From NCBI GenBank assembly GCA_049324535.1, contig JBMOOG010000014.1, forward strand, positions 46,079 to 110,078: a DNA stretch of 64,000 bases, given 5' to 3'. Under the pieces are notes generated by a model that had not been told where the DNA came from, did no database searches, and saw only the letters and a list, made by a program, of their open reading frames with translations. A program made the translations under genes and the position numbers. Origin of the DNA: JBMOOG01 sp049324535. GTDB lineage: Bacteria; Pseudomonadota; Alphaproteobacteria; Rhodobacterales; Rhodobacteraceae. Of the stretch, positions 25,012-32,821 are shown one piece after another (position 1 is the first letter of the stretch; every line of letters starts with the position of its first letter).

Positions 25012-26985
25012 TTGGCCGAAGCACAGCACTCAGCGGGCGATTCCGTCGCCCTTCATCCCATTCCGCCGGGGTTCGAGAAGGCCTGGGCCGATCCTGCGAA
25101 GTATCGCGCGATGTATGCCGAGTCGGTGAACGACCCGGACACCTTCTGGGCGCGCGAGGCGCAGCGGCTGGACTGGATCAAGCCGTTCACCCGGGTCAAG
25201 GACACCGACTTCACCTTCGGCAAGGTCTCGATCAAGTGGTTCGAGGATGGGGTGCTGAACGCGTCGGTCAACTGCATCGACCGGCACCTGAAGGACCGCG
25301 CGCTGCAGACCGCGATCATCTGGGAACCCGATGATCCGGCAACGCCGGCCCGGCACATCACCTACCGCGAGCTGTCGCGGAAGGTGAACCAGATGGCCAA
25401 CGTCCTGCTCAGCCAGGGCGTGATGCGCGGAGACCGGGTCGTCATCTACATGCCGATGATCCCCGAGGCCGCCTATGCAATGCTGGCCTGCGCGCGCATC
25501 GGCGCGATCCATTCGGTCGTCTTTGCCGGCTTCTCGCCTGATGCCCTGGCCAACCGCATCAACGACTGCGGCGCCAAGCTCGTGATCACCGCCGACCATG
25601 CGCCGCGCGGCGGCCGCAAGACGCCGCTGAAGGCCAACACCGACGCAGCGCTGCTGCACTGTTCGGACAAGGTGCGCTGCCTCGTCGTCAAGCACACCGG
25701 CGACCAGATTTCCTGGGTCGAGGGGCGTGATGTCGATGTGCTGGCCATGATGGACATGGTCAGCCCCGAATGCCCGCCGCGGCCGATGAACGCCGAGGAT
25801 CCGCTGTTCATCCTCTACACCTCGGGCTCGACCGGCAAGCCGAAGGGCGCCGTCCACACCACGGGCGGCTATCTCGTCTACGCCGCGATGACCCACCAGT
25901 ACACCTTCGACTACAAGGACGGCGACATCTTCTGGTGCACCGCGGACGTGGGCTGGGTGACCGGCCACAGCTACATCGTCTACGGCCCGCTGGCGAACGG
26001 CGCGACCACGATCATGTTCGAGGGCGTGCCGACCTTCCCCGATCCCGGCCGGTTCTGGGAGGTCTGCGAGAAGCACAAGGTCACGCAGTTCTACACCGCT
26101 CCGACCGCGATCCGGGCGCTGATGGGGCAGGGGCCGGAATGGGTCGAGAAATACGACCTCTCGTCGCTGCGGGTGCTCGGCTCGGTCGGCGAGCCGATCA
26201 ACCCCGAGGCCTGGGTCTGGTATGACAAATACGTGGGCAAGGGCCGGTGCCCGATCGTCGACACCTTCTGGCAGACCGAAACCGGCGGCCACATGATCAC
26301 GCCCCTGCCGGGCGCGACCGAGACCAAGCCCGGCTCGGCCACCAACCCCTTCTTCGGGGTGAAGCCCGTCGTGCTCGATCCGCAGACCGGCCGCCGGATC
26401 ACCGAGGTGGAATGCGAGGGGGTGCTCTGCATCGCGGACAGCTGGCCGGGGCAGATGCGCACGGTCTGGGGCGACCACGAGCGGTTCCAGGAAACCTACT
26501 TCAGCCAGTATCGCGGCTACTACTTCACCGGGGACGGCTGCCGGCGGGACTCGGACGGCTATTACTGGATCACCGGCCGGGTCGATGACGTGATCAACGT
26601 CTCGGGGCACCGTATGGGCACGGCCGAGGTGGAATCGGCGCTGGTCGCCCATCCGAAGGTCGCCGAAGCCGCCGTCGTCGGCTATCCCCACGACATCAAG
26701 GGGCAGGGCATCTACGCCTATGTCACCCTGATGTCGGGCGAGACCCCGTCCGAGGAGCTGCGCAAGGAGCTGGTCAAATGGGTCCGCACCGAGATCGGGC
26801 CGATCGCATCCCCCGACCTCATCCAGTGGGCTCCGGGCCTGCCGAAGACCCGGTCCGGCAAGATCATGCGCCGGATCCTGCGGAAGATCGCCGAGAACGA
26901 CTTCGGTGCGCTGGGCGACACCTCGACGCTCGCGGATCCCTCGGTCGTTGACGATCTCATCAACAACCGCATGAACCGCGGATGA
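25012..26985 (+). CDS. acs: Acetyl-CoA synthetase
   Basis: A 657-residue AMP-forming enzyme: acetate + ATP + CoA to acetyl-CoA + AMP + PPi. Motifs are the P-loop YTSGSTGKPKGAVHTTGGYL (about 265), VDTFWQTETGGHMITPLPG, YYFTGDGCRRDSDGYYWITG, and the C-terminal PKTRSGKIMRRILRKI, whose Lys is the catalytic and acetylation-regulated residue. The start is TTG at 25012, because AGGAGGAG lies 6 bases before it and the next ATG is far inside the conserved region. The stop overlaps adk. It is the first gene of the acetate locus. Confidence 0.97.
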   Translation: MAEAQHSAGDSVALHPIPPGFEKAWADPAKYRAMYAESVNDPDTFWAREAQRLDWIKPFTRVKDTDFTFGKVSIKWFEDGVLNASVNCIDRHLKDRALQTAIIWEPDDPATPARHITYRELSRKVNQMANVLLSQGVMRGDRVVIYMPMIPEAAYAMLACARIGAIHSVVFAGFSPDALANRINDCGAKLVITADHAPRGGRKTPLKANTDAALLHCSDKVRCLVVKHTGDQISWVEGRDVDVLAMMDMVSPECPPRPMNAEDPLFILYTSGSTGKPKGAVHTTGGYLVYAAMTHQYTFDYKDGDIFWCTADVGWVTGHSYIVYGPLANGATTIMFEGVPTFPDPGRFWEVCEKHKVTQFYTAPTAIRALMGQGPEWVEKYDLSSLRVLGSVGEPINPEAWVWYDKYVGKGRCPIVDTFWQTETGGHMITPLPGATETKPGSATNPFFGVKPVVLDPQTGRRITEVECEGVLCIADSWPGQMRTVWGDHERFQETYFSQYRGYYFTGDGCRRDSDGYYWITGRVDDVINVSGHRMGTAEVESALVAHPKVAEAAVVGYPHDIKGQGIYAYVTLMSGETPSEELRKELVKWVRTEIGPIASPDLIQWAPGLPKTRSGKIMRRILRKIAENDFGALGDTSTLADPSVVDDLINNRMNRG

Positions 26986-27647
26986 TCGGACCCGTCCTGA
27001 TCCTGCTGGGTCCGCCTGGTGCGGGCAAGGGCACGCAGGCCCGGATGCTGGAAGAGCGCTTCGGCCTCATCCAGCTTTCGACCGGCGACCTTCTGCGCGC
27101 GGCGGTGGCGGCGGGGACGCCCGCCGGCCTTGCCGCCAAGGCAGTGATGGAGGCCGGGGGTCTGGTCAGCGACGCGATCGTGCTGGCGATCCTCAAGGAC
27201 CGGATGGCGCAGCCCGACGTGGCGCGGGGGGTGATCCTCGACGGTTTCCCGCGCACCGACGCGCAGGCGGCGGCGCTCGACAGCCTGCTCGCGCAGGCCG
27301 GCGGACGGGTGACCGCGGCGGTCAGCCTCGAGGTTGACGATGACGCGATGATCGCCCGCGTCGCCGGACGCTACACCTGCGCCGAATGCGGCGAGGGCTA
27401 TCACAACCAGTTCAAGCAGCCCCGGGTGAGCGGGGTCTGCGACCAATGCGGCGGCACGGCGTTCAAGCGTCGCGCCGACGACACGGCCGAAACGGCGCGG
27501 GCCAGGCTTGAGGCCTACCACGCCCAGACGGCACCGCTGATCGCGCATTACGAGCGGCTCGGCGTTCTCGAGCGGATCGACGCGATGGGAGACATCGCGG
27601 GGATCGCCGGGACGCTCGGGGCGATCGTGGCGCGCGTATCGGCCTGA
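26982..27647 (+). CDS. adk: Adenylate kinase with zinc-finger LID
   Basis: A 221-residue enzyme, ATP + AMP to 2 ADP. Features are the P-loop LLGPPGAGKGTQ, AMP-binding LSTGDLLRAAV and GVILDGFPRTDAQAAAL, and a LID with CxxC-x16-CxxC (CAECGEGYH ... CDQCGG) that should hold zinc. The ATG overlaps the acs stop by 4 bases, so it is translationally coupled to the enzyme that makes AMP. Most alphaproteobacteria carry adk among ribosomal-protein genes, so this may be a second, dedicated copy. Confidence 0.95.
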   Translation: MIGPVLILLGPPGAGKGTQARMLEERFGLIQLSTGDLLRAAVAAGTPAGLAAKAVMEAGGLVSDAIVLAILKDRMAQPDVARGVILDGFPRTDAQAAALDSLLAQAGGRVTAAVSLEVDDDAMIARVAGRYTCAECGEGYHNQFKQPRVSGVCDQCGGTAFKRRADDTAETARARLEAYHAQTAPLIAHYERLGVLERIDAMGDIAGIAGTLGAIVARVSA

Positions 27648-27678
27648 GGGAGGGCCCTCCCGCCCGGATCCGGGCGGG
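27648..27678 (+). terminator. Intercistronic palindromes after adk
   Basis: GGGAGGGCCCTCCC (27648-27661) overlaps a perfect 20-base palindrome at 27659-27678 (arms CCCGCCCGGA/TCCGGGCGGG). There is no T-tract. This could be a weak terminator or an mRNA-stability hairpin that sets different levels for acs-adk and the transporter genes. Confidence 0.45.
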
Positions 27679-27715
27679 GTGGCACGGAGTGGGACCAAGA
27701 CAGGGAGTTGTGACA

Positions 27716-27973
27716 ATGTCGGACAAGACTTCGGCAACGTCCTATTGGAGCGCGAACGTCCGCATCATCATCATTTCGCTGGTGATCTGGTTCATCGCGT
27801 CGTTCGGGATGGGGATTCTCTTCCGCCCGGCTCTGATGGGCATCAAGATCGGCGGCGCCGATCTCGGGTTCTGGATGGCCCAGAACGGGTCGATCTACGT
27901 GTTCCTCGTGCTGATCTTCGCCTACGCGTGGCGGATGAACAAGCTCGACCGCGAATACGGCGTTCAGGAATAA
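27716..27973 (+). CDS. DUF4212 protein, small subunit of a sodium/substrate symporter
   Basis: An 85-residue membrane protein with two helices (about 15-35 and 55-75: IIIISLVIWFIASFGMGILF and GSIYVFLVLIFAYAW) and a C-terminal KLDREYG. DUF4212 proteins occur as the small partner of the VC_2705-type sodium:solute symporter encoded next, 15 bases downstream. AGGGAG precedes the ATG at 27716; a longer frame from 27689 lacks that signal. Confidence 0.9.
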   Translation: MSDKTSATSYWSANVRIIIISLVIWFIASFGMGILFRPALMGIKIGGADLGFWMAQNGSIYVFLVLIFAYAWRMNKLDREYGVQE

Positions 27974-27988
27974 GGGGACAGGGGACAG

Positions 27989-29944
27989 ATGGATCAGTTC
28001 ACCCTCAACCTGATCGTAGTCGGCATCACCTTTGCCATCTACGTCGGGATCGCGATCTGGGCCCGTGCGGGCTCGACCGCAGAGTTCTATGCCGCCGGCC
28101 AGGGTGTCCACCCGGTGCTGAACGGCATGGCCACCGGCGCCGACTGGATGTCGGCCGCCTCCTTCATCTCGATGGCCGGCATCATCGCGCTGGCCCCGGC
28201 GGGCGGCTACACCCAGTCGGCCTTCCTCATGGGCTGGACCGGCGGCTACGTGCTGCTCGCGCTGCTGCTCGCGCCCTACCTGCGCAAGTTCGGCAAGTTC
28301 ACGGTGCCGGAGTTCATCGGTGACCGCTTCTACTCGGGCGGCGCGCGCCTTCTTGCCGTCATCTGCCTCATCGTCATCTCGGTGACCTACGTGATCGGGC
28401 AGATGCGCGGCGTCGGCGTGACCTTCTCGCGCTTCCTCGAGGTGTCCACCGACACCGGGCTCTACATCGGGGCGGCGATCGTCTTCGCCTACGCGGTGTT
28501 CGGCGGCATGAAGGGCATCACCTACACGCAGGTGGCGCAGTATATCGTGCTGATCATCGCCTACACCATCCCGGCGCTCTTCATCTCGCTCGCGCTGACC
28601 GGCAACATCCTGCCGCAGCTCGGCCTGATCGGCGACTACGCACCGGGTGGCGGCAGCGAGGCGTTCCTCACCAAGCTCGACCAGGTGGTGACGGATCTCG
28701 GCTTCAAGGCCTACACGTCGCAAACCAGCAGCATGCTGAACATGTTCCTGTTCACCATGTCGCTGATGATCGGCACCGCGGGCCTGCCACACGTGATCAT
28801 CCGCTTCTTCACCGTGCCGAAGGTCGCCGACGCGCGGTCCTCGGCCGGCTGGGCGCTGGTGTTCATCGCGCTGCTCTACACCGTCGCCCCGGCGGTCGGT
28901 GCGATGGCGCGCCTCAACCTCACCACGGCGTTCTGGCCGAACGCCGTGACCGGGCAGCCCCTGGAGGGACCGGCCGTCTCGCTCGAGGCGATCAAGACCG
29001 ATCCCAAGCTGGGCTGGATCGCCAACTGGGAGAAGACCGGCCTTCTGGCCATGTCGGATCTCAACGGCGACGGCATGATCCAGTACTTCAACGAGCCGGC
29101 CGCTCTCACCGCCGCCAACAAGGCGCTGGCGACGGCCAAGAAGGCGCTGGCGGATGCCGCGGCGGATGCCGACAAGACCGCGCTCGAAGCCAAGGTGACC
29201 GAGGCCCAGGCCGCGGTCGACAAGGTGCTGGGCGAATCCATGCTCGGTGGCAAGTCGCTGAAGGACTGGGGCTTCGTGGGCAACGAGCTGACCAAGGTCG
29301 ACAACGACATCATGGTGCTCGCCAACCCCGAGATCGCCAACCTTCCGGGCTGGGTCATCGCGCTGGTCGCGGCCGGGGCTCTCGCCGCGGCGCTCTCGAC
29401 GGCGGCGGGTCTGCTGCTCGCCATCTCGTCGGCGATCTCGCACGACCTCATCAAGGGCTCGATCAACCCCAACATCACCGAGAAGGGCGAGCTTCTGGCG
29501 GCGCGCATCGCGATGACCTTCGCGATCGTCGTGGCGACCTGGCTCGGCCTCAACCCGCCCGGCTTCGCCGCGCAGGTGGTGGCGCTGGCCTTCGGCCTTG
29601 CGGCGGCGACGATCTTCCCGGCGCTGATGATGGGCATCTTCTCGAAGCGCGTGAACAAGCAGGGCGCGATCCTCGGGATGCTGGTGGGGCTGGTGTTCAC
29701 CTCGGTCTACATCTTCCTCTACCTCGGCTGGTTCTTCATCCCCGGCACGAACGTCTACGAGAACACCGCGGCCAACTACTGGTTCGGCATCTCGCCGCTG
29801 TCGATCGGCACGGTGGGCGCCATCCTCAACTTCGTCGTGGCCTATGTGGTCTCGGCTATGTCGACCGAGCCGCCGCGCGAGGTGCAGGCGCTGGTGGAAT
29901 CGATCCGCATCCCGAAAGGGGCCGGAGCGGCCACGCATCACTGA
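27989..29944 (+). CDS. Sodium:solute symporter family protein (VC_2705 type, ActP-like)
   Basis: A 651-residue SSS permease for acetate or a similar short monocarboxylate. It has about 13 helices, with family segments GADWMSAASFISMAGIIALA (about 50) and VAAGALAAALSTAAGLLLAI (about 465). Between helices, at about residues 365-420, is an Ala/Lys-rich heptad segment (ANKALATAKKALADAA...) that looks like a soluble coiled coil. It is longer than classical ActP (about 550 aa) mainly because of this insert. GGGGACAG precedes the ATG. Confidence 0.93.
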   Translation: MDQFTLNLIVVGITFAIYVGIAIWARAGSTAEFYAAGQGVHPVLNGMATGADWMSAASFISMAGIIALAPAGGYTQSAFLMGWTGGYVLLALLLAPYLRKFGKFTVPEFIGDRFYSGGARLLAVICLIVISVTYVIGQMRGVGVTFSRFLEVSTDTGLYIGAAIVFAYAVFGGMKGITYTQVAQYIVLIIAYTIPALFISLALTGNILPQLGLIGDYAPGGGSEAFLTKLDQVVTDLGFKAYTSQTSSMLNMFLFTMSLMIGTAGLPHVIIRFFTVPKVADARSSAGWALVFIALLYTVAPAVGAMARLNLTTAFWPNAVTGQPLEGPAVSLEAIKTDPKLGWIANWEKTGLLAMSDLNGDGMIQYFNEPAALTAANKALATAKKALADAAADADKTALEAKVTEAQAAVDKVLGESMLGGKSLKDWGFVGNELTKVDNDIMVLANPEIANLPGWVIALVAAGALAAALSTAAGLLLAISSAISHDLIKGSINPNITEKGELLAARIAMTFAIVVATWLGLNPPGFAAQVVALAFGLAAATIFPALMMGIFSKRVNKQGAILGMLVGLVFTSVYIFLYLGWFFIPGTNVYENTAANYWFGISPLSIGTVGAILNFVVAYVVSAMSTEPPREVQALVESIRIPKGAGAATHH

Positions 29945-29951
29945 CCGGTGT

Positions 29952-30010
29952 CCGGGCGGGTCCCAGGCCCGCCCGGCGCGACCGGAGACGCCCCGTCGGG
30001 GCGTCTCCTT
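29952..30010 (+). terminator. Two hairpins after the symporter gene
   Basis: CCGGGCGGG/CCCGCCCGG (29952-29976, 7-base loop) is followed by GGAGACGCCCC/GGGGCGTCTCC (29984-30008, loop GTC) and then TT. The second has an 11-bp perfect stem and resembles an intrinsic terminator with a poor T-tract. It probably reduces read-through into the signalling genes that follow. Confidence 0.55.
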
Positions 30011-30030
30011 CCCGCCGCCTGGAGACGGAC

Positions 30031-31860
30031 ATGGATGCGGATCTTCCTTCCATCATCGCCTTTCTGGAAAGCGTGCATCCCTACGACAATCTGCCGCGTG
30101 ACGAGCTGGTGCGGGTCGCCGGTTCCTTCCGCTGCAGCGCCTATCCGGCCGGCAGCAGCGTCTATCGCTACGGAGACACCCTCGACGGGCTTTTCCTGAT
30201 CCAGCGGGGGAGCGTCGAGATCACCGATGGGGTCGGCGCGCTGGTCTCGCTGCTCGGCCCCCGCAACAGCTTCGGCGAGCGCGGGCTGATGCGCGACGGC
30301 AAGGCGGCCACCTCGGCGCGCGTGACGCAGGACAGCACGCTTCTGATGCTTCCCGCAGCCGAGTTCCGCTTCCTTCTCGAGAACGCGCCGCCCTTCACCC
30401 GCTTCTTCAGCCGCGGCCGCGCGATCGAGACGCGCAGCACGGACATCGCGATGATCCGGGTCGAGGATCTGCTGGCGCGCAAGCCGGTCGGCTGCGGCCC
30501 CGACACACCGGTTGCCGAGGCGGCCCGGATCATGCGCGACGGTCACGTCTCGTCGCTGGGCGTCACCGTGGACGACGGCCGGCTGGTCGGCATCGTGACC
30601 GTCCGCGACCTGTCGAACAAGGTTCTGGCCGGCGACCTGCCGCCCCGGACGCCGGTGTCGCAGGTCATGACGCCGGATCCGGTCGCGCTTCCGCCCTCGG
30701 CGCTCGGGTCGGACATCCTGCACACCATGCTCGAACGCCGCATCGGGCATCTGCCGATCGTCGATCGCGGCCGGTTCGTGGGCATGATCACCCAGACCGA
30801 CCTGACGCGGTTTCAGGCCATCAGCTCGGCCGTGCTGATCCGCGACCTGGCCGCCTCGACAAGTGTCGCCGACATGGCGGCGGTGACGGCGCGGATCCCG
30901 CAGCTGCTGGTGCAGCTTGTCGGCGGCCACCACAGCCACGAGAACGTCACCCGGCTCATCACCGACATCGCCGATGCCGTGACCCGGCGGCTGCTGGCCA
31001 TGGCCGAGGCCGAGCTCGGCCCGCCGCCCGTGCCCTACCTCTGGCTCGCCTGCGGAAGCCAGGGCCGGCAGGAGCAGACCGGGGTCAGCGACCAGGACAA
31101 CTGCCTCATCCATGACGACGCGGCCACCCCAGACGATGCCGGCTACTTCCGGCGGCTGGCGCGGATCGTCTCGGACGGGCTGAACGCCTGCGGCTACGTC
31201 TACTGTCCGGGCGACATGATGGCCACCGCCGAGCGCTGGTGCCAGCCGCTGCGGGTCTGGCGGGACTACTTCGCCCACTGGATCGCGACTCCCAGTCCCG
31301 AGGCCCAGATGCTGGCCTCGGTCATGTTCGACCTGCGGCCGATCGGCGGCAACGGCGGGCATCTCTATCAGGAACTCCAGACCTCCACGCTTGACCACGC
31401 GTCGCGCAACTCGATCTTCGTGGCGCACATGATCGCGAATTCGCTCAAGCACACGCCGCCCCTGGGCCTGATCCGGGGCTTTGCGACGATACGCTCGGGC
31501 GAACACCGCAACCACATCGACATGAAGCACAACGGCGTGGTCCCGGTGACCGATCTGGCGCGCGTCTATGCGCTGCAGGGACGGCTGACCGAGGTGAACA
31601 CCCGCGCCCGGCTGCTTGCGGCCGAAGCGGCCGGGGTGCTGTCGCCGTCGGGCGCGCGCGATCTGATCTCGGCCTACGATCTGATCGCGACCATGCGTCT
31701 CGAAAGCCAGGCGAAACTGGTCCGCTCCGGGCGCCGGCCCGACAACTTCCTGGCGCCGTCCGATCTGTCGGATTTCGAGCGGTCGCACCTGCGCGACGCC
31801 TTCGTGGTGGTGCGGACGATGCAATCGGCCCTGGGCCATGGCAAGGGCGCGGTGATGTGA
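30031..31860 (+). CDS. Cyclic-nucleotide-binding / CBS / DUF294 nucleotidyltransferase protein
   Basis: A 609-residue cytoplasmic protein in four parts: cNMP-binding barrel (about 15-140, FGERGLMRDGKAATSARV), two CBS domains (about 150-275, VSSLGVTVDDGRLVGIVTV and IGHLPIVDRGRFVGMITQ), a GlnD-like nucleotidyltransferase (about 300-440) and a DUF294 C-terminal helical domain. The Pol-beta motif is intact: CGSQGRQEQTGVSDQDN, with both Asp present. It could sense cAMP and adenylates and nucleotidylate a partner. Its place in the acetate locus suggests control of uptake; target unknown. Confidence 0.9.
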   Translation: MDADLPSIIAFLESVHPYDNLPRDELVRVAGSFRCSAYPAGSSVYRYGDTLDGLFLIQRGSVEITDGVGALVSLLGPRNSFGERGLMRDGKAATSARVTQDSTLLMLPAAEFRFLLENAPPFTRFFSRGRAIETRSTDIAMIRVEDLLARKPVGCGPDTPVAEAARIMRDGHVSSLGVTVDDGRLVGIVTVRDLSNKVLAGDLPPRTPVSQVMTPDPVALPPSALGSDILHTMLERRIGHLPIVDRGRFVGMITQTDLTRFQAISSAVLIRDLAASTSVADMAAVTARIPQLLVQLVGGHHSHENVTRLITDIADAVTRRLLAMAEAELGPPPVPYLWLACGSQGRQEQTGVSDQDNCLIHDDAATPDDAGYFRRLARIVSDGLNACGYVYCPGDMMATAERWCQPLRVWRDYFAHWIATPSPEAQMLASVMFDLRPIGGNGGHLYQELQTSTLDHASRNSIFVAHMIANSLKHTPPLGLIRGFATIRSGEHRNHIDMKHNGVVPVTDLARVYALQGRLTEVNTRARLLAAEAAGVLSPSGARDLISAYDLIATMRLESQAKLVRSGRRPDNFLAPSDLSDFERSHLRDAFVVVRTMQSALGHGKGAVM

Positions 31861-31870
31861 GGGTGCCGGG

Positions 31871-32401
31871 ATGGTGATGGAACTCATCGCGATGTTTGCG
31901 ACCGGCGTCGGGGCGGCCGCCTGCGTGTTCGCCGCCGGCCACCTGCTGCGGGTCACGACCGGCCGCCGGCTGCCCCGATGGCTCCTGCCCGCCGCGGCCG
32001 GCGCCGCCATGATCTCCTTCTCGATCTGGAACGAATACACCTGGTTCGCGCGGGTCAAGGCGCAGCTGCCGCCCACGGTCGAGGTGGTGCTGCCCGTCGC
32101 CGAATCTGCGCCCTGGCGGCCGTGGAGCTATCTCTGGCCGGTCACCGGCCGCTTCCTTGCGCTCGACACCGCCCCGCCCGGGCCGCCGGCGCCGGGCGGG
32201 CTCCGCCGCGCCGAGGCGCTGGTGGTGACGCGCTGGCAGCCGACGGCGCGGGTGCCGATGGTGTTCGACTGTGCCGCCGGCCGCCGCGCCGACCTTGTCG
32301 AGGGGGCGGCGCTGGATCCGGCGGGAACGCTGATCGGGGGGCAATGGATCGCCATGCCGCCGGACGATCCCGTGCTGGCGGCGGCTTGCCGGGGAGGGTG
32401 A
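31871..32401 (+). CDS. Conserved two-helix membrane protein of the acetate locus
   Basis: A 176-residue protein with an N-terminal helix (MELIAMFATGVGAAACVFAAG), a second helix (WLLPAAAGAAMISFSIW), then a Pro-rich soluble domain of about 115 residues. The domain contains PTVEVVLPVAESAPWRPWSY and RVPMVFDCAAGRRADL, and two Cys near the end that could form a disulfide. Family not recognised. It lies 10 bases after the DUF294 gene and 3 bases before the receiver gene, so it is part of the signalling set. The soluble part is probably periplasmic. Confidence 0.65.
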   Translation: MVMELIAMFATGVGAAACVFAAGHLLRVTTGRRLPRWLLPAAAGAAMISFSIWNEYTWFARVKAQLPPTVEVVLPVAESAPWRPWSYLWPVTGRFLALDTAPPGPPAPGGLRRAEALVVTRWQPTARVPMVFDCAAGRRADLVEGAALDPAGTLIGGQWIAMPPDDPVLAAACRGG

Positions 32402-32404
32402 GCG

Positions 32405-32821
32405 ATGATCGCGTCAGGGAGGAGGCCGAAGGTTCTGGTGGTCGAGGACGAGGACAACATCGCCCTTGCCCTCGACCTGGTGATGACCCGCGAGGGCTAC
32501 ACCCACGAGCGGGTCGCCAACGGTGCCGAGGCGCTGGGAAAGATCCGGTCCATGCATCCGGACCTGGTGCTGCTCGATGTGATGCTGCCCGAGGTCTCGG
32601 GCTACGAGATCTGCCAGGGCGTGCGGATGGATCCGTCTCTCTCGGACATCAAGATCCTGATGATGACGGCGCGCGGCGCGGCGGTCGAGCGGCGCAAGGG
32701 TCTGGCGCTGGGTGCCGACGGCTTCATCTCGAAGCCGTTCGGACTGCGCGAGCTGCGGGCCGAGGTGCGCCGCCTTGTCGAGGGCGATCCGGAGGGAGGC
32801 GGCGGGGAGGCGGGGTCATGA
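32405..32821 (+). CDS. Single-domain response regulator
   Basis: A 138-residue lone receiver: acidic pocket LVVEDEDN, phospho-Asp in LVLLDVMLPEVSGYE (about 58), Thr/Ser in ILMMTARG and Lys in FISKPFG. There is no output domain. It overlaps the PAS/exonuclease gene by 4 bases (ATGA), so the two should work together. That partner has no phosphoacceptor His, so the receiver must be phosphorylated by another kinase or act unphosphorylated. Confidence 0.92.
   Translation: MIASGRRPKVLVVEDEDNIALALDLVMTREGYTHERVANGAEALGKIRSMHPDLVLLDVMLPEVSGYEICQGVRMDPSLSDIKILMMTARGAAVERRKGLALGADGFISKPFGLRELRAEVRRLVEGDPEGGGGEAGS

Noticed and set aside
27548..29941. 797-residue minus-strand frame opposite the symporter
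   Set aside because: Composition (RRDHQ-rich) is that of an antisense shadow; the symporter on the other strand is certain.
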